Positions 11,431 through 22,637 of a stretch of DNA of 64,000 nucleotides are shown in pieces. The notes under the pieces are model-generated. The model worked only from the letters and a program-made list of their open reading frames with translations, was not told the origin of the DNA and did no database searches. The position numbers and the translations under genes were made by a program. Source of the stretch: Channallabes apus (Eukaryota; Chordata; Actinopteri; Siluriformes; Clariidae); assembly GCA_030522415.1 (NCBI GenBank), contig CM060104.1:12358229-12422228 (forward strand), in the 5' to 3' direction. Every line of letters starts with the position of its first letter. Within the stretch, counting starts at the first letter, position 1.

Positions 11431-12085
11431 CGAGAGAGAGGATACTCTGACAAGACCAACCTCCGTGTGGCTCCCGTGGCGCAATCGGTTAGCGCGTGAC
11501 ACTTATAAAGCGGTCCAGGTGAAGCAATGCCGAGTTCGAGCCTCACCTAAAGCACCCAAAGCTTTTTACTGCATATCGCGCTGTGTATGTGACAAATCAA
11601 ATTTGAATTTGAAAGTAAAGCTTAAAATGTAACTTCTGCTTTGGTTTGTTTTCGTTATATTTTTGATGTTTTCGCTGAAAGTCAAATTGGCATAACAAAT
11701 TGATTAATGGCGCATAATATCTGGAACAAATATCTGTCCATACGGATCAGTGTGTCTTTAGTCATTTAACCAGCATAACGTCCCACATCAAAGATCTGAT
11801 GGGGCATCAATCACTTATCACAACGGTGTATAGATGCAGCAGCAGAGACAGATTTAATCCCCATAAACATTCACACTTGAAAACAAAACTAACAGAAGTA
11901 AACAGTTCTAGAGTGTTAGTGCCTGTTATCACAGGACAGGAATCACCTACAGGACACTACTGTATTTTACTGCTCATATTTTTACCCTAGTTTCATTTGG
12001 TTTTACGCGATTTCATGTATTATTTGTGTGTGTCTGTGTGTGTACAGTGTGTCTGTGTGTGTGTGTGAGTGCGAGAGAGGGCTTT
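11002..12085 (-). repeat. Internal tandem duplication within element A
   Basis: Two related units, 11002-11460 and 11612-12085. Both start GCAAAGTAAAGC or GAAAGTAAAGC, share TCTGATGGGGCAT, and end in a (GT)n tract plus a GAGAGAGG motif. The tRNA-Ile SINE lies between them. The same arrangement is in element B, so the duplication predates their spread. The units are visibly diverged. Confidence 0.85.
11469..11614 (+). repeat. tRNA-Ile(UAU)-derived SINE in element A
   Basis: The head GGCTCCCGTGGCGCAATCGG, then TTAGCGCG and CTTATA, matches vertebrate tRNA-Ile(UAU). An intron-like insert follows the anticodon region before GCAATGCCGAG and the B-box GTTCGAGCC. Compared with a functional tRNA, about 8 nt before the B-box are missing. 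The tail (ACTGCATATCG, TGTATGTGACAAAT, AATTTGAATTTGAAAG) matches the 3' end of the LINE fragment ending near 51386. A tRNA head plus a LINE tail is the architecture of a SINE mobilised by that LINE. Element B holds the same insertion at about 30950-31089. Confidence 0.8.
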
Positions 12086-12624
12086 CATGCTGATTTATCC
12101 AAGGTTACTAAAACCTGGCTTACTACCTATAAAAAATATTTCAATTTAACTCATGGGTCTCAATCACAGATGACACGACAAATTATATACTCTGAAACGT
12201 TCATTTGAACATTTAAAAATATATACAAAAACATGAATACTAATGTTATCATGGTGTAAATTATTAACATTAGGTTAGGTCCTGCCCTTAATTAATTCAT
12301 ATTATAATTACTTTTACATAGTATAGTTACTGGACTGACATGACCAAAAACTAGCTATTTCATTTAGCCTTTCTAAAATCAACCCATATATCATTTATAA
12401 TCAGAAAACATAAAACATATTATGATCTGTTCAATAGCCCATCTGTTTTAATTTAGTTTGTATTTTTTATTATTCATAAGACAACCTTTCAGTTTTGTAA
12501 ATATTTTAGTTATAGTGTGTTAAGTCTTACTTTAGGTTAAACGTTTTTGAGAATTTTACCATCCAGCTTAGATAAATGTTATGTCATTGATTGATAAAAT
12601 CTGGATTAAGGATATTTTATTATA

Positions 12625-12704
<80 letters not shown>

Positions 12705-13860
12705 TTTTTTTTAGTTTCCCCCTGAGGGATTGCCACCTTATTGTGGTCAGGGGGTTTGCGTGCCTCAACACAATTCAGCAAATACAATACTGTTACTATA
12801 CAGTAAGGCCAGGTAAAAACAGATGATGCTTGAACATGATGCCCCCCTCCCCCCACCCCGTGTTGTCTGGTCTAGAACGGCGCTGCCTCTAACCGTCTTT
12901 TGTCTTGTAAATGAGTATTCTCACTCACCTTCCAATCCCCCCAGCGCACACACTCTGTTTGTACTGTAAACTGTACTGTAACTGTGTTTGCTAGGGCACT
13001 TGGTTATACACAGTACTTTAATGTATGGAACACTTACTTAACTTACTGGTTTGGTTTAAATATCGCTTATTACCTTATTCAGCAAAATAAATTCATTATT
13101 AACGTATTGAAGTATTTTAGTTAAGGACAAAAACTGTGCTTGTGTTTAGAACTGCTGAACAGCCGAAAACACACACACACCCATCCCCCCGCCAAAAACA
13201 CACACGCACACACAGAGCAATTAACACCAGGAGTGGAAGGTGGCAAACCTCAATGGAGAATACCAAGTTTGTCGTTGCTCTTTTGGAGTTCTTAAAACCC
13301 AAAACATTTATTTATACTGAGAAAAAATTATTATGGGTCACAATCACAAATAATCAAGTGTTTAACTGGTTTCATTTGTTTCTATGATCAATAATTATTA
13401 TTATTATTATTTTCAGCCCAACTCTTTGACTATTTAAAACAAAGTTGTGTCCCATTTTTTGCCCATTGAAGTTGTTGGTTCAACTAAACAATTTTTAAAT
13501 ACCCAAACAATCCCCCAAAATTAAAACACGCAAAACATGACTTTAACAATTCAATTTATTCTTCCAAAACTAGTCAAAGTTAAAACAGTAATTTATATAA
13601 AACAGATGAATACATGTTGTCATTTTGCTTAAAGTTCATTAAACTACCCGGATACACCAGCTGCTTATAAGTCTCTATCTATAGTCCTTTTACATTAAAG
13701 TATTAATTTTTCAAATATCAAAACTATTAAACATGGAACAGTTGAAGTCTTTGTTTCCCCCAAAGTACTGTATCAGACATTTTGCAGTTCTATGTTCAGA
13801 ATATACAGTAGACCTGATCAAACATCATTCTAAAGCTGTCGGACTGTGACGTCATCCCTC
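12086..13860 (-). other. Non-coding 3' body of element A, with (TA)n and poly-T
   Basis: This part of A is AT-rich and non-coding. It has (TA)n at about 12628-12686 followed by poly-T to 12712, and a C-rich patch near 12840. It aligns in reverse with fragment C (17597-19382), with element B (28598-30430) and in part with 40355-40930. Open frames across the (TA)n tract are artefacts. Confidence 0.8.
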
Positions 13861-13959
13861 CTACAGCTCCCTCAACAGCTTGTTCAGGCTCCTCCAGTCC
13901 TGTAGCTCCAAAAGTCCAGCCGTCAGCCGTCTGACCCCCCAATCCTCCACAGCGGAGCT
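13861..13959 (-). CDS. Element A exon 2: conserved 32-codon spliced-looking frame
   Basis: On the minus strand an acceptor (TCTTTAAGCAG, with an upstream pyrimidine stretch) precedes an open frame SSAVEDWGVRRLTAGLLELQ, continuing DWRSLNKLLREL and stopping at TAG (13861-13863). Element B has the same 99-base exon with the same stop and only a few substitutions (28495-28593). The amphipathic, leucine-rich C-terminal look suggests a fragment of a captured host gene. I do not recognise the source. Joined to exon 1 in frame, no ATG is available, so translation is unproven. Confidence 0.45.
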   Translation of the reverse strand, partial: SSAVEDWGVRRLTAGLLELQDWRSLNKLLREL

Positions 13960-14117
13960 CTGCTTAAAGACAACAGGAGAATTTAGTCAAGACAGATAAA
14001 CTTCACAGAACATCTAGTTCTAATAAAAATAATATATATTAATAAACCTATTTACCACAGAGTGTGTAAAACACTGCTTTGGGGATTCTGTAATGTAAAT
14101 AATCTGCCTGTGCTAAT

Positions 14118-14353
14118 GTTAACCAGTGAACAGTGTTAGTGTTAACCAGTGAACAGTGTTAGTGTTAACCAGTGAACAGTGTTAGTGTTAACCAGTGAAC
14201 AGTGTTAGTGTTAACCAGTGAACAGTGTTAACCAGTGAACAGTGTTAGTGTTAACCAGTGAACAGTGTTAGTGTTAACCAGTGAACAGTGTTAGTGTTAA
14301 CCAGTGAACAGTGTTAGTGTTAACCAGTGAACAGTGTTAGTGTTAACCAGTGA
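14118..14353. repeat. 23-bp minisatellite, about 10 copies
   Basis: The unit GTTAACCAGTGAACAGTGTT plus AGT repeats from 14118 at 23-bp spacing, with one 17-bp short unit at 14210. It lies in the putative intron of element A. Element B has only one or two degenerate units at about 28300-28345. Confidence 0.95.
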
Positions 14354-15095
14354 CTGTCTGTATTATCGTCTGCATTAAATTAACCGGGAATTTACTTAAT
14401 GCGCTTCTCATACAAATAAGTTAAGCGATATAACACTCGTATATGAGCATTAGTTCATCCCTGAAGCCAAACTATAACTTACTGAAGCCCCTCACACACA
14501 CACACACACACACACCTCCCCCCTCCTCCTCCTCCTCCTTAACTGATAAACACTTCTGTGTTGTTATTCAGCTCTTTAACTAAGCGCTCGCGCTACCGCG
14601 GAAAGTGTATAAAAATATAAACCGGGTTATGAGCGTTACTAGCTCCTGTACAGCTCCCCTCAGTCTGTGTCCCTCATCAACTGCATCACATTATATTACA
14701 GTCACAGAAATAACCTGCAGATTAACTCTTAACCAGAGAATAAATAAGCGCTGAATTTATCCAGACAACACGCGGTGAGATTCTCTCAGTATTTACAGAG
14801 AACACAAACACTCTTCATCGGGTAGTGCAGCTCTTGTAATAGGGACATTAATAGTATTGTCGAAGCTTGAGCATGTTTTTGAGTTAAAGTGGAGTGACAT
14901 TGTGAGTGTGTGACACTGACAGTAAGCTGTAATATTAACTCCAGACTTGGTAAACAGAACATTAAGTTCTCTAAAGTCACATCTGACCGCTGCTGGTGCT
15001 GCCAGTGATATTTCAAACGGCCAATAAAAAAACTAAACTGGGAAATAAACTGTAAACTACCACAAACACATTTTATAAAATAAAACATCACTTAC

Positions 15096-15260
15096 CACGA
15101 ATAGTCCGTTAAGCCGCCATCTTCATCTCTGTAGTTTGGCAGCGTCAGTTCGGCGGGGGTGGAGGCGGGTTGTTAAAATCACGTGATTGCAACTCAGCGC
15201 AGCTGGCTTGTTTTAATGTGTTCTTGAGAACGAAGCGCCATCTAGTGGTGGAACCAGGTA
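15096..15260 (-). promoter_or_regulatory. Element A promoter and exon 1: YY1-like motif, CTCF-like motif, GTAAGT donor
   Basis: On the minus strand, GCGCCATCTAGTGG at 15235-15248 is an exact match to the CTCF core pattern CCASYAGRKGGCRS in reverse. Downstream comes GAAGATGGCGGC, a YY1-type initiator near 15110-15122, and then the donor GTAAGTGATG at 15095. The ATG in the YY1 motif is followed by GCG GCT TAA, so exon 1 is effectively untranslated. Element B keeps the same arrangement at 27400-27546. Confidence 0.55.
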
Positions 15261-15703
15261 AATGAATAAATAGGGCTTGAATGGGCGTGTTTACTGTGAA
15301 ATCTTGACACGCCTTTCGGCCAGAAAAGGGAGGGGGGATTACGGCGTGCAAAGGCCATTCACACGCCATTCACACTTCAGCCACACTGTCGCGGCTATTT
15401 GGTGTGGCTCCCACTGTACCTGCATTAGCATTAGCTAACTAACGTGGTGATTTTCAAAAACACCGGAGTTTATACAATAAGTCAGCGGCGCCGAAGAAAA
15501 TAATTATATTTAAGTACCGTTGGTTAACGATGTAAAAATTAATAGGAAAGTGACGTAAACATAGAACAAGCTAATTTGGAGTGAGTGCTGTTTGTAGTGT
15601 ACTGCTTTCTATACTTTATACACACTGTAATTAAGATTTGCTAACATAAGAACTTGAGCCAGTCCAATTTTTGTTTTTACCTTTTTTTTTTTTTTTTTTA
15701 AAG

Positions 15704-16045
15704 ATCAGTAATGAGTTTCTGAGAATTATATCTGCTCCACTTCAAGCAAGATTACTGGTTTCCTTGGACAAGCAACACTACAAACTAATTGAGATCATCA
15801 GAAACTAGGGAGGAACCCGTCAGAGAGAAGACCAGAGATATAATCTTCATCTTCAAGTTCTTGATCTGGTATGTATGGTACGGTTCAGGACCAGGGAGGG
15901 AGCCGGAGACAGCAGAACAAAGGGATGATATTGCCAGCACCAGCACAGGGAGCACAGTTTTTAGTTTAGATCTCATGTTTACATTTTATTGTATGTTGAT
16001 GGCTTGACTGTAAACAACAAACAATGCAATAAATGTATAAAAAAA
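15704..16045 (+). CDS. Candidate terminal exon of an unidentified host gene
   Basis: A long pyrimidine tract ending AAAG (15702-15703) precedes an open frame that begins ISNEFLRIISAPLQARLLVS and continues to a stop at 15806-15808, 34 codons in all. About 220 bases of 3'UTR-like sequence follow, with an AATAAA at 16028-16033. It starts 287 bp beyond transposon A. Together with the exon at 10223 it could be the last exon of a small gene, but the phases (1 and 0) do not match, so at least one exon would be missing. I do not recognise the peptide. Chance remains possible. Confidence 0.27.
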
Positions 16046-16322
16046 TATATATATTTATTGTCTCTTTCCAGGACCAGGCATATCGTTCAATTATTTTTTG
16101 GCCAAATAGGCAGTCGTAACAAGAGGTGAGGGCGCGCGCGTCATCACATGTGCTTAGCCGACTCTGCGTTCACCGTAAACTTCAATATACATAGACGTTT
16201 ATATTTTTAGTTATTTGTATATGTATGTTATTAATTTTACTTTTTTAGAGATTGTATGTGCGTGCACGGAGAGTATGTGTTGATAAGTTTATGTGGATAA
16301 GTTGATAAGTGTATCAGAAAGC

Positions 16323-17404
16323 ATTAAAATGTTCATTTGAATTAAAATGACACACACACGTCTGTATATACAGTATATCAATTACATATATATCAATTTC
16401 ATTAGTTCGTTCATTCTATTTGAAGCTTCGGATGTTTTTTTTTTTTGGTTTGGTTAGATTAGTTCTGAACTCGCTTCCGTGAAACTATCGCTAAAACAAT
16501 GTACTGAGCCCTCCTGAGGATATAAAGCTTTATTATTGTGTTTGAATAAATATTCAGATCTACCACAGCAGGTAATAAACTATGGTGTGTCATAACCGAA
16601 GCAAACACCACGATTATGCCTCGTTTCGTTCGACGGGAACGTGGTTCACTTGGCCGCGGTGTATTATAAACCTGTGGAATGTTTCACTGTTTATGCTCAC
16701 ATAAGAGGAACAAAAGCTCAATGAGGACTAAACCAATGATTTCGGTAACTCCACTGAGTGTAACATCTGCATAGTGCCACTGAACATCTTCACTTTTCCG
16801 TTTACCTCTGAAAAAAATCTGTATTTTGTTTGTTTATATTTAGAGTTTTTATAACAGTAGAACAAGTACCCGCGCGCACGCACACACATAGACACACACA
16901 CACATAGACACACACACATAGACACACACAGACACACACACACTCCCCTGAGCCCTCGGGAAACATCCAATCACCGTCGGTATACAAATGAGTCAAGACG
17001 TAGCCTAACGTGGTGTCGTGTCGGATTTCAGTGGTCACGGAGTGGGAAGACTTTGAAGAAGCTGCAGTGACAGTGAACAGCTGAACAACTTCACTTTTCC
17101 GTTTACCTCTGAGGAAAAAAAGCTGTATTTTGTTTGTTTATATCTAGAATTTTTATAGTAGTAAGAGAGAGTTATAGTTTGGTCTGTACTGTTGTTCGCA
17201 CCCTTGTAGAGAATAAATAAATGAATAACACCTTCATATCCCCTCTCAAGAGTGTCATAGTCCATTGTTAGTTTTAATGATCTGGCTGAAACTAATTATC
17301 ACTACATAAGTACCCTAACACCATTGATCATGAGTCTCAGCTGAACCTAATTCTATACTTGTAACAGAAAATGTAGATGCAGATTCCAAATGTGTATTTA
17401 TATA

Positions 17405-17466
<62 letters not shown>

Positions 17467-17597
17467 GTGTGTGTGTGTGCGTGTGTGTAGGCTCTACGCA
17501 GGGGCAAGAGAGGGCAGCGCACCCTTAAATGTCTGCACATGTTAATATGTTCCTAAAATGTATATATTACAAGTTGATGAACTGATCTGCGGTAGCG
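16323..17597. repeat. Direct repeat D1
   Basis: Homologous to D2 (19455-21282) from ATTAAAATGTTCATTTGAAT to GATCTGCGGTAGCG. It contains two related sub-modules (ACTTTTCCGTTTACCTCTGA at about 16790 and 17092), a (CA)n block and (GATA)n at 17405-17466. No ORF is convincing. Confidence 0.85.
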
Positions 17598-18787
17598 ATG
17601 ACGTCACAGTCCGACAGCTTTAGAATGATGTTTGATCAGGTCTACTGTATATTCTGAACATAGAACTGCAAAATGTCTGATACAGTACTTTGGGGGAAAC
17701 AAAGACTTAAACTTTTAAGTAATAACATTATTAATAACAAATATGTAATAGTTTTGATATTTGAAATTTTTTTATTTTAATGTAAAAGGACTATAGATAG
17801 AGACTTATAAGCAGCTGGTGTATCCGGGTTGTTTAATGAACTTTAAGCAAAAAGACAACATGTATTCTTCTGTTTTATATAAATTACTGTTTTAACTTTG
17901 ACTAGTTTTGGAAGAATAAATTGAATTGTTAAAGTCATGTTTTGCGTGTTTTAATTTTGGAGGATTGTTTGGGTATTTAAAAATTGTTTAGTTGAACCAA
18001 CAACTTCAATGGGCAAAAAATGGGACACAACTTTGTTTTAAATAGTCAAAGAGTTGGGCTGAAAATAATAATAATAATTATTGATCATAGAAACAAATGA
18101 AACCAGTTAAACACTTGATTATATGTATTTGTGTTTGTGATTGTGACCCATAATAATTTTTTCTCAGTATAAATAAATGTTTTGGGTTTTAAGAACTCCA
18201 AAAGAGCAACGACAAACTTGGTATTCTCCATTGAGGTTTCTCACCTTCCACTCCTGAGTAGGACATGGTGTTAATTGCTCTGTGTGTGCGTGTGTGTTTT
18301 TGGCGGGGGGATGGGTGTGTGTGTGTTTTCGGCTGTTCAGCAGTTCTAAACACAAGCACAGTTTTTGTCCTTAACTAAAATACTTCAATACGTTAATAAT
18401 GAATTTATTTTGTTGAATAAGGTAATAAGCGATATTTAAACCAAACCAGTAAGTTAAGTAAGTGTTCCATACATTAAAGTACTGTGTATAACCAAGTGCC
18501 CTAGCAAACACAGTTACAGTACAGTTTACAGTACAAACAGAGTGTGTGCGCTGGGGGGATTGGAAGGTGAGTGAGAATACTCATTTACAAGACAAAAGAC
18601 GGTCAGAGGCAGCGCCGTTCTAGACCAGACAACACGGGGTGGGGGGAGGGGGGCATCATGTTCGAGCACTGTTTTTACCTGGCCTTACTGTATAGTAACA
18701 GTATTGTATTTGCTGAATTGTGTTGAGGCACGCAAACCCCCAGACCACAATAAGGTGGCAATCCCTCAGGGGGAAACTAAAAAATAA

Positions 18788-18852
<65 letters not shown>

Positions 18853-19382
18853 TATAATTATATAATAAAATATCCTTAATCCAGATTTTATCAATGACAT
18901 AACATTTATCTAAGCTGGATGGTCAAATTCTCAAAAACGTTTAACCTAAAGTAAGACTTAACACACTATAACTAAAATATTTACAAAACTGAAAGGTTGT
19001 CTTATGAATAATAAAAAATACAAACTAAATTAAAACAGATGGGCTGTTGAACAGATCATAATATGTTTTATGTTTTCTGATTATAAATGATATATGGGTT
19101 GATTTTAGAAAGGCTAAATCAAATAGCTAGTTTTGGTAATGTCAGTCCAGTAACTATACTATGTAAAAGTAATTATAATATGAATTAATTAAGGGCAGGA
19201 CCTAACCTAATGTTAATAATTTACACCATGATAACATTAGTATTCATGTTTTTGTATTTTTGTATTAACATTTTAAATGTTCAAATGAACGTTTCAGAGT
19301 ATATAATTTGTCATGTCATCTGTGATTGAGACCCATGAGTTAAATTGAAATATTTTTTATAGGTAGTAAGCCAGGTTTTAGT
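17597..19382 (+). mobile_element. Fragment C: internal piece of the A/B transposon family, no TIRs
   Basis: Aligns with B from 28598 to about 30430 and, in reverse, with A from about 13855 down to 12086. It starts at GATGACGTCACAG, a few bases after the exon 2 stop of the full element, and ends at GGTTTTAGTAACC. Both TIRs and both exons are missing. It contains (TA)n at about 18795-18850. Confidence 0.88.
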
Positions 19383-19454
19383 AACCTGCTTTAGTAATGG
19401 GCTCTAAAAGACAATGGAACATTACAGAACGTGCAAGTTGACGCCCATGCACAG

Positions 19455-19494
19455 ATTAAAATGTTCATTTGAATTAAAATGACACACGCATGTC

Positions 19495-19576
<82 letters not shown>

Positions 19577-21115
19577 CTAAAAATGCTGGGTTAAAAACAA
19601 TCTGGGTTGTTTTTAACCCAGCTGCTGGGTAAATATAGGACTAACTAAATGCTGGGTTAATTTAACCCAGCAAGATGGGTTAAATATTCAATCCAAATGC
19701 TAGGTCATATTTAACTATAATGCTGGGTTAATTCTACCACATAAATGGTTCAAATGTTCTACCCATATGTTTGGGGTTTGTTGGTTCATTTTAACTGGAA
19801 TGTTGGGTTAATTCTACCTCACAAATAGGTTATTATTATTTTCATGTTTTACAGTGAATCTGTAAAAAAAACACCCATGTCTATTAAACAGGTAAATTAT
19901 TTTGATATACTTGCCTATTACAAAAAAACATACATATATGCAATAAACACCATCCTATTACATGTTCTTAGAGAAAAATATTTATTTTTCAAAAGCACAA
20001 GAACAGATAATCAACAGCGACATCATTACTATACTATCATTGATAAGGGCAGGATGGAGTAATTGCACAAATAGACTGAGGCAGCTTCTACAGAGCAGGA
20101 TCTCTCTGTGACTTCAGATATCTTTTCTGAAGAACAAAACTATCCAGCTATTTTTTTTTTGGTTTGGTTAGATTAGTTCTGAACTCGTTTCCGTGAAACT
20201 ATCGCTAAAACAATGTACTGAGCCCTCCTGAGGATATAAAGCTTTATTATTGTGTTTGAATAAATATTCAGATCTACCACAGCAGGTAATAAACTATGGT
20301 GTGTCATAAGCGAAGCAAACACCACGATTATGCCTCGTTTCGTTCGACGGGAACGTGGTTCACTTGGCCGCGGTGTATTATAAACCTGTGGAATGTTTCA
20401 CTGTTTATGCTCACATAAGAGGAACAAAAGCTCAATGAGGACTAAACCAATGATTTCGGTAACTCCACTGAGTGTAACATCTGCATAGTGACACTGAACA
20501 TCTTCACTTTTCCGTTTACCTCTGAAAAAAAAAGCTGTATTTTGTTTGTTTATATTTAGAGTTTTTATAACAGTAGAACAAGTACCCGTGCGCACGCACA
20601 CACATAGACACACACACACAGACACACACACATAGACACACACACACACAGACACACACACTCCCCTGAGCCCTCGGGAAACATCCAATCACCGTCGGTA
20701 TACAAATGAGTCAAGACGTAGCCTAACGTGGTGTCGTGTCGGATTTCAGTGGTCACGGAGTGGGAAGACTTTGAAGAAGCTGCAGTGACAGCTGAACAAC
20801 TTCACTTTTCCGTTTACCTCTGAGGAAAAAAGGCTGTATTTTGTTTGTTTATATCTAGAATTTTTATAGTAGTAAGAGAGAGTTATAGTTTGGTCTGTAC
20901 TGTAGTTCGCACCCTTGTAGAGAATAAATAAATGAATAACACCTTCATATCCCCTCTCAAGAGTGTCATAGTCCATTGTTAGTTTTAATGATCTGGCTGA
21001 AACTAATTATCACTACATAAGTACCCTAACACCATTGATCATGAGTCTCAGCTGAACCTAATTCTATACTTGTAACAGAAAATGTAGATGCAGATTCCAA
21101 ATGTGTATTTATATA

Positions 21116-21153
<38 letters not shown>

Positions 21154-21282
21154 GTGTGTGTGTGTGTGTGTGTAGGCTCTACGCAGGGGCAAGAGAGGGC
21201 AGCGCACCCTTAAATGTCTGCACATGTTAATATATTCCTAAAATGTATATATTACAAGTTGATAAACTGATCTGCGGTAGCG
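19455..21282. repeat. Direct repeat D2
   Basis: Second copy of D1, expanded by (TA)n (about 19500-19574), a GGGTTAA-type MITE and flanking unique DNA (to about 20150). (GATA)n is shorter here (about 21117-21153). A third partial module (TCGGATTTCAGCGGTCACGG) follows at about 21390-21430. Confidence 0.85.
19575..19856. mobile_element. Small non-autonomous repeat rich in TGCTGGGTTAA / TTAACCCAGC
   Basis: Palindromic sub-repeats of TGGGTTAA and TTAACCCA fill about 280 bp, ending TTTTACAGTG. This matches the general look of a widespread teleost MITE-like repeat. The left end is degraded against the (TA)n tract. No coding capacity. Confidence 0.6.
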
Positions 21283-21899
21283 GAAAAATCCGCTGAAATA
21301 GGACAGGCACACTAACCCGCACACACACACACATACACACGTGCGCGCACACACACACACACACACACACAGACACACCTCCCTTGAGCCCTGCGTCTGT
21401 CGGATTTCAGCGGTCACGGAAAGACTTTGAAGCAGTTTATATATGAATCTAAGCTTGAACTTATCAGCATTGTAAATATATAATACTTTTCAAATAAAAT
21501 CGCTATTACTTTGACCCTGAAGTTTAGTTTAGCACACACAAAAAAACAGAAAAGTCATTTCTGGTAAATCAACGGAATGTGTAGTTTATTTACAGTAATT
21601 CATTAAAAAATGAATATACATTGTACAGTACACGGTAAACACGGGAAAGATTACAAAATGAAAAAACAAACAGTGTCTACTTTATAAACAGCTTAGTATG
21701 TGCGTCGAGATGCTGAAATCCCTTGCATGTTTTTGCTTCCAAGTGGAGAGATATTTGACCGATAGCCTAGAACAAAAGATCTATAGGTGTGATCACAACC
21801 CCCTCCGACCGACCGTGCCATCAATCACTGACCACCTCAGAAGTTCCCTCCAATGTATGGCTGCAATACTTGTTTTGCAAGTATTTTTAACACCATTCA
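21283..21899. other. Unassigned sequence, D-like module then AT-rich DNA
   Basis: Begins with the third D-like module and (CA)n tracts, then AT-rich sequence. An open frame at 21698-21991 (plus) has no conserved features and overlaps repeat X, so I do not call it a gene. Confidence 0.4.
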
Positions 21900-22055
21900 A
21901 AGGCTTCAAAGGGGCAGTTATCGGCTATGACACGTTGAAGGAGAACTTAATAGTTCTCAAAAATAGTGTAAATGTCTGCAACAATCACTAACCATTAAAA
22001 TGTTTTTTTTTTTTGTAATTAAACACGAAAATATTAATTATATTTCCATATATAT

Positions 22056-22088
<33 letters not shown>

Positions 22089-22637
22089 AGGGCGTAGGTT
22101 TGCTACCTATGACTCCAACTAATACCCCATCCCCCAATCCCCTTTTTCCCCCAATATCTTATTTTGTATTCAACAAAATAAAGAAAATCATTAAAGTTTG
22201 GAACCACTTAAGGAGTAAATAGTGAGTAAAGTTTTTTTGGGGGTGAACAATGGCTTTGACCCTAACTCTTCCCCTCTGACTGCACTAGGACCGGACAGCA
22301 TTGCCACCTGATGAAATAGCGTGACAAAAAAGTGAAATGTCAGTTCAAAACTTTTGCCAAAAACACTAATGAATCACTTACATCCTCAGCCTATCACTCC
22401 TCATAATGCTAAATATTAGTATAATCAACATGTATAATACACGCACACATATTATATGTTATATACTGTATAATCAACATTCAGATTGACCTCCTGTGAA
22501 CTCGCCTCTTCACCTGAACTACAACATGGCTGATCTGCTTCTGTCCCCTAATTGAAAAACATTGAGGGATTCCTTATGAGCATGGACAGAGAATGCCTCA
22601 GCCTATTATTGGTAACAATGTTAAATCTCAGGACAAC

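Larger units (their letters stand above)
10433..15416 (-). mobile_element. Element A: about 5-kb TIR transposon carrying exon-like cargo
   Basis: Both ends start CAGTGGGAGCCAC reading inward, and the TIRs extend about 26 bp (through CAAACAGCCGC or CAAATAGCCGC) with about 3 mismatches. TA lies immediately outside each end, as in element B (27230-36864), which is the same family inverted. Length is 4984 bp; B without its inserted L2 is about 4905 bp. No transposase or other long ORF is seen, so it is probably non-autonomous. Contents, in minus-strand order: CTCF-like motif, first exon with donor, intron with minisatellite, second exon with a short ORF, long AT-rich tail, a tRNA-Ile SINE and an internal duplication. 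TA flanks suggest Tc1/mariner-type or similar target use, but the superfamily is not established. Confidence 0.85.

Noticed and set aside
11469..11560. Functional tRNA-Ile gene.
   Set aside because: About 8 nt before the B-box are missing and the acceptor 3' side (CTAAAGC) does not pair well; a LINE-type tail follows.
12581..12856. Open frames on both strands with long YI repeats.
   Set aside because: They are translations of (TA)n and poly-T tracts.
14101..14360. CRISPR-like array at the 23-bp repeats.
   Set aside because: Units are directly adjacent with no spacers; it is a minisatellite in a vertebrate transposon.
16728..17038. Cysteine- and valine-rich open frames (CVCVCV).
   Set aside because: They come from (CA)n microsatellites; the same artefact occurs at 20398-20756, 8000-8229 and 25213-25519.
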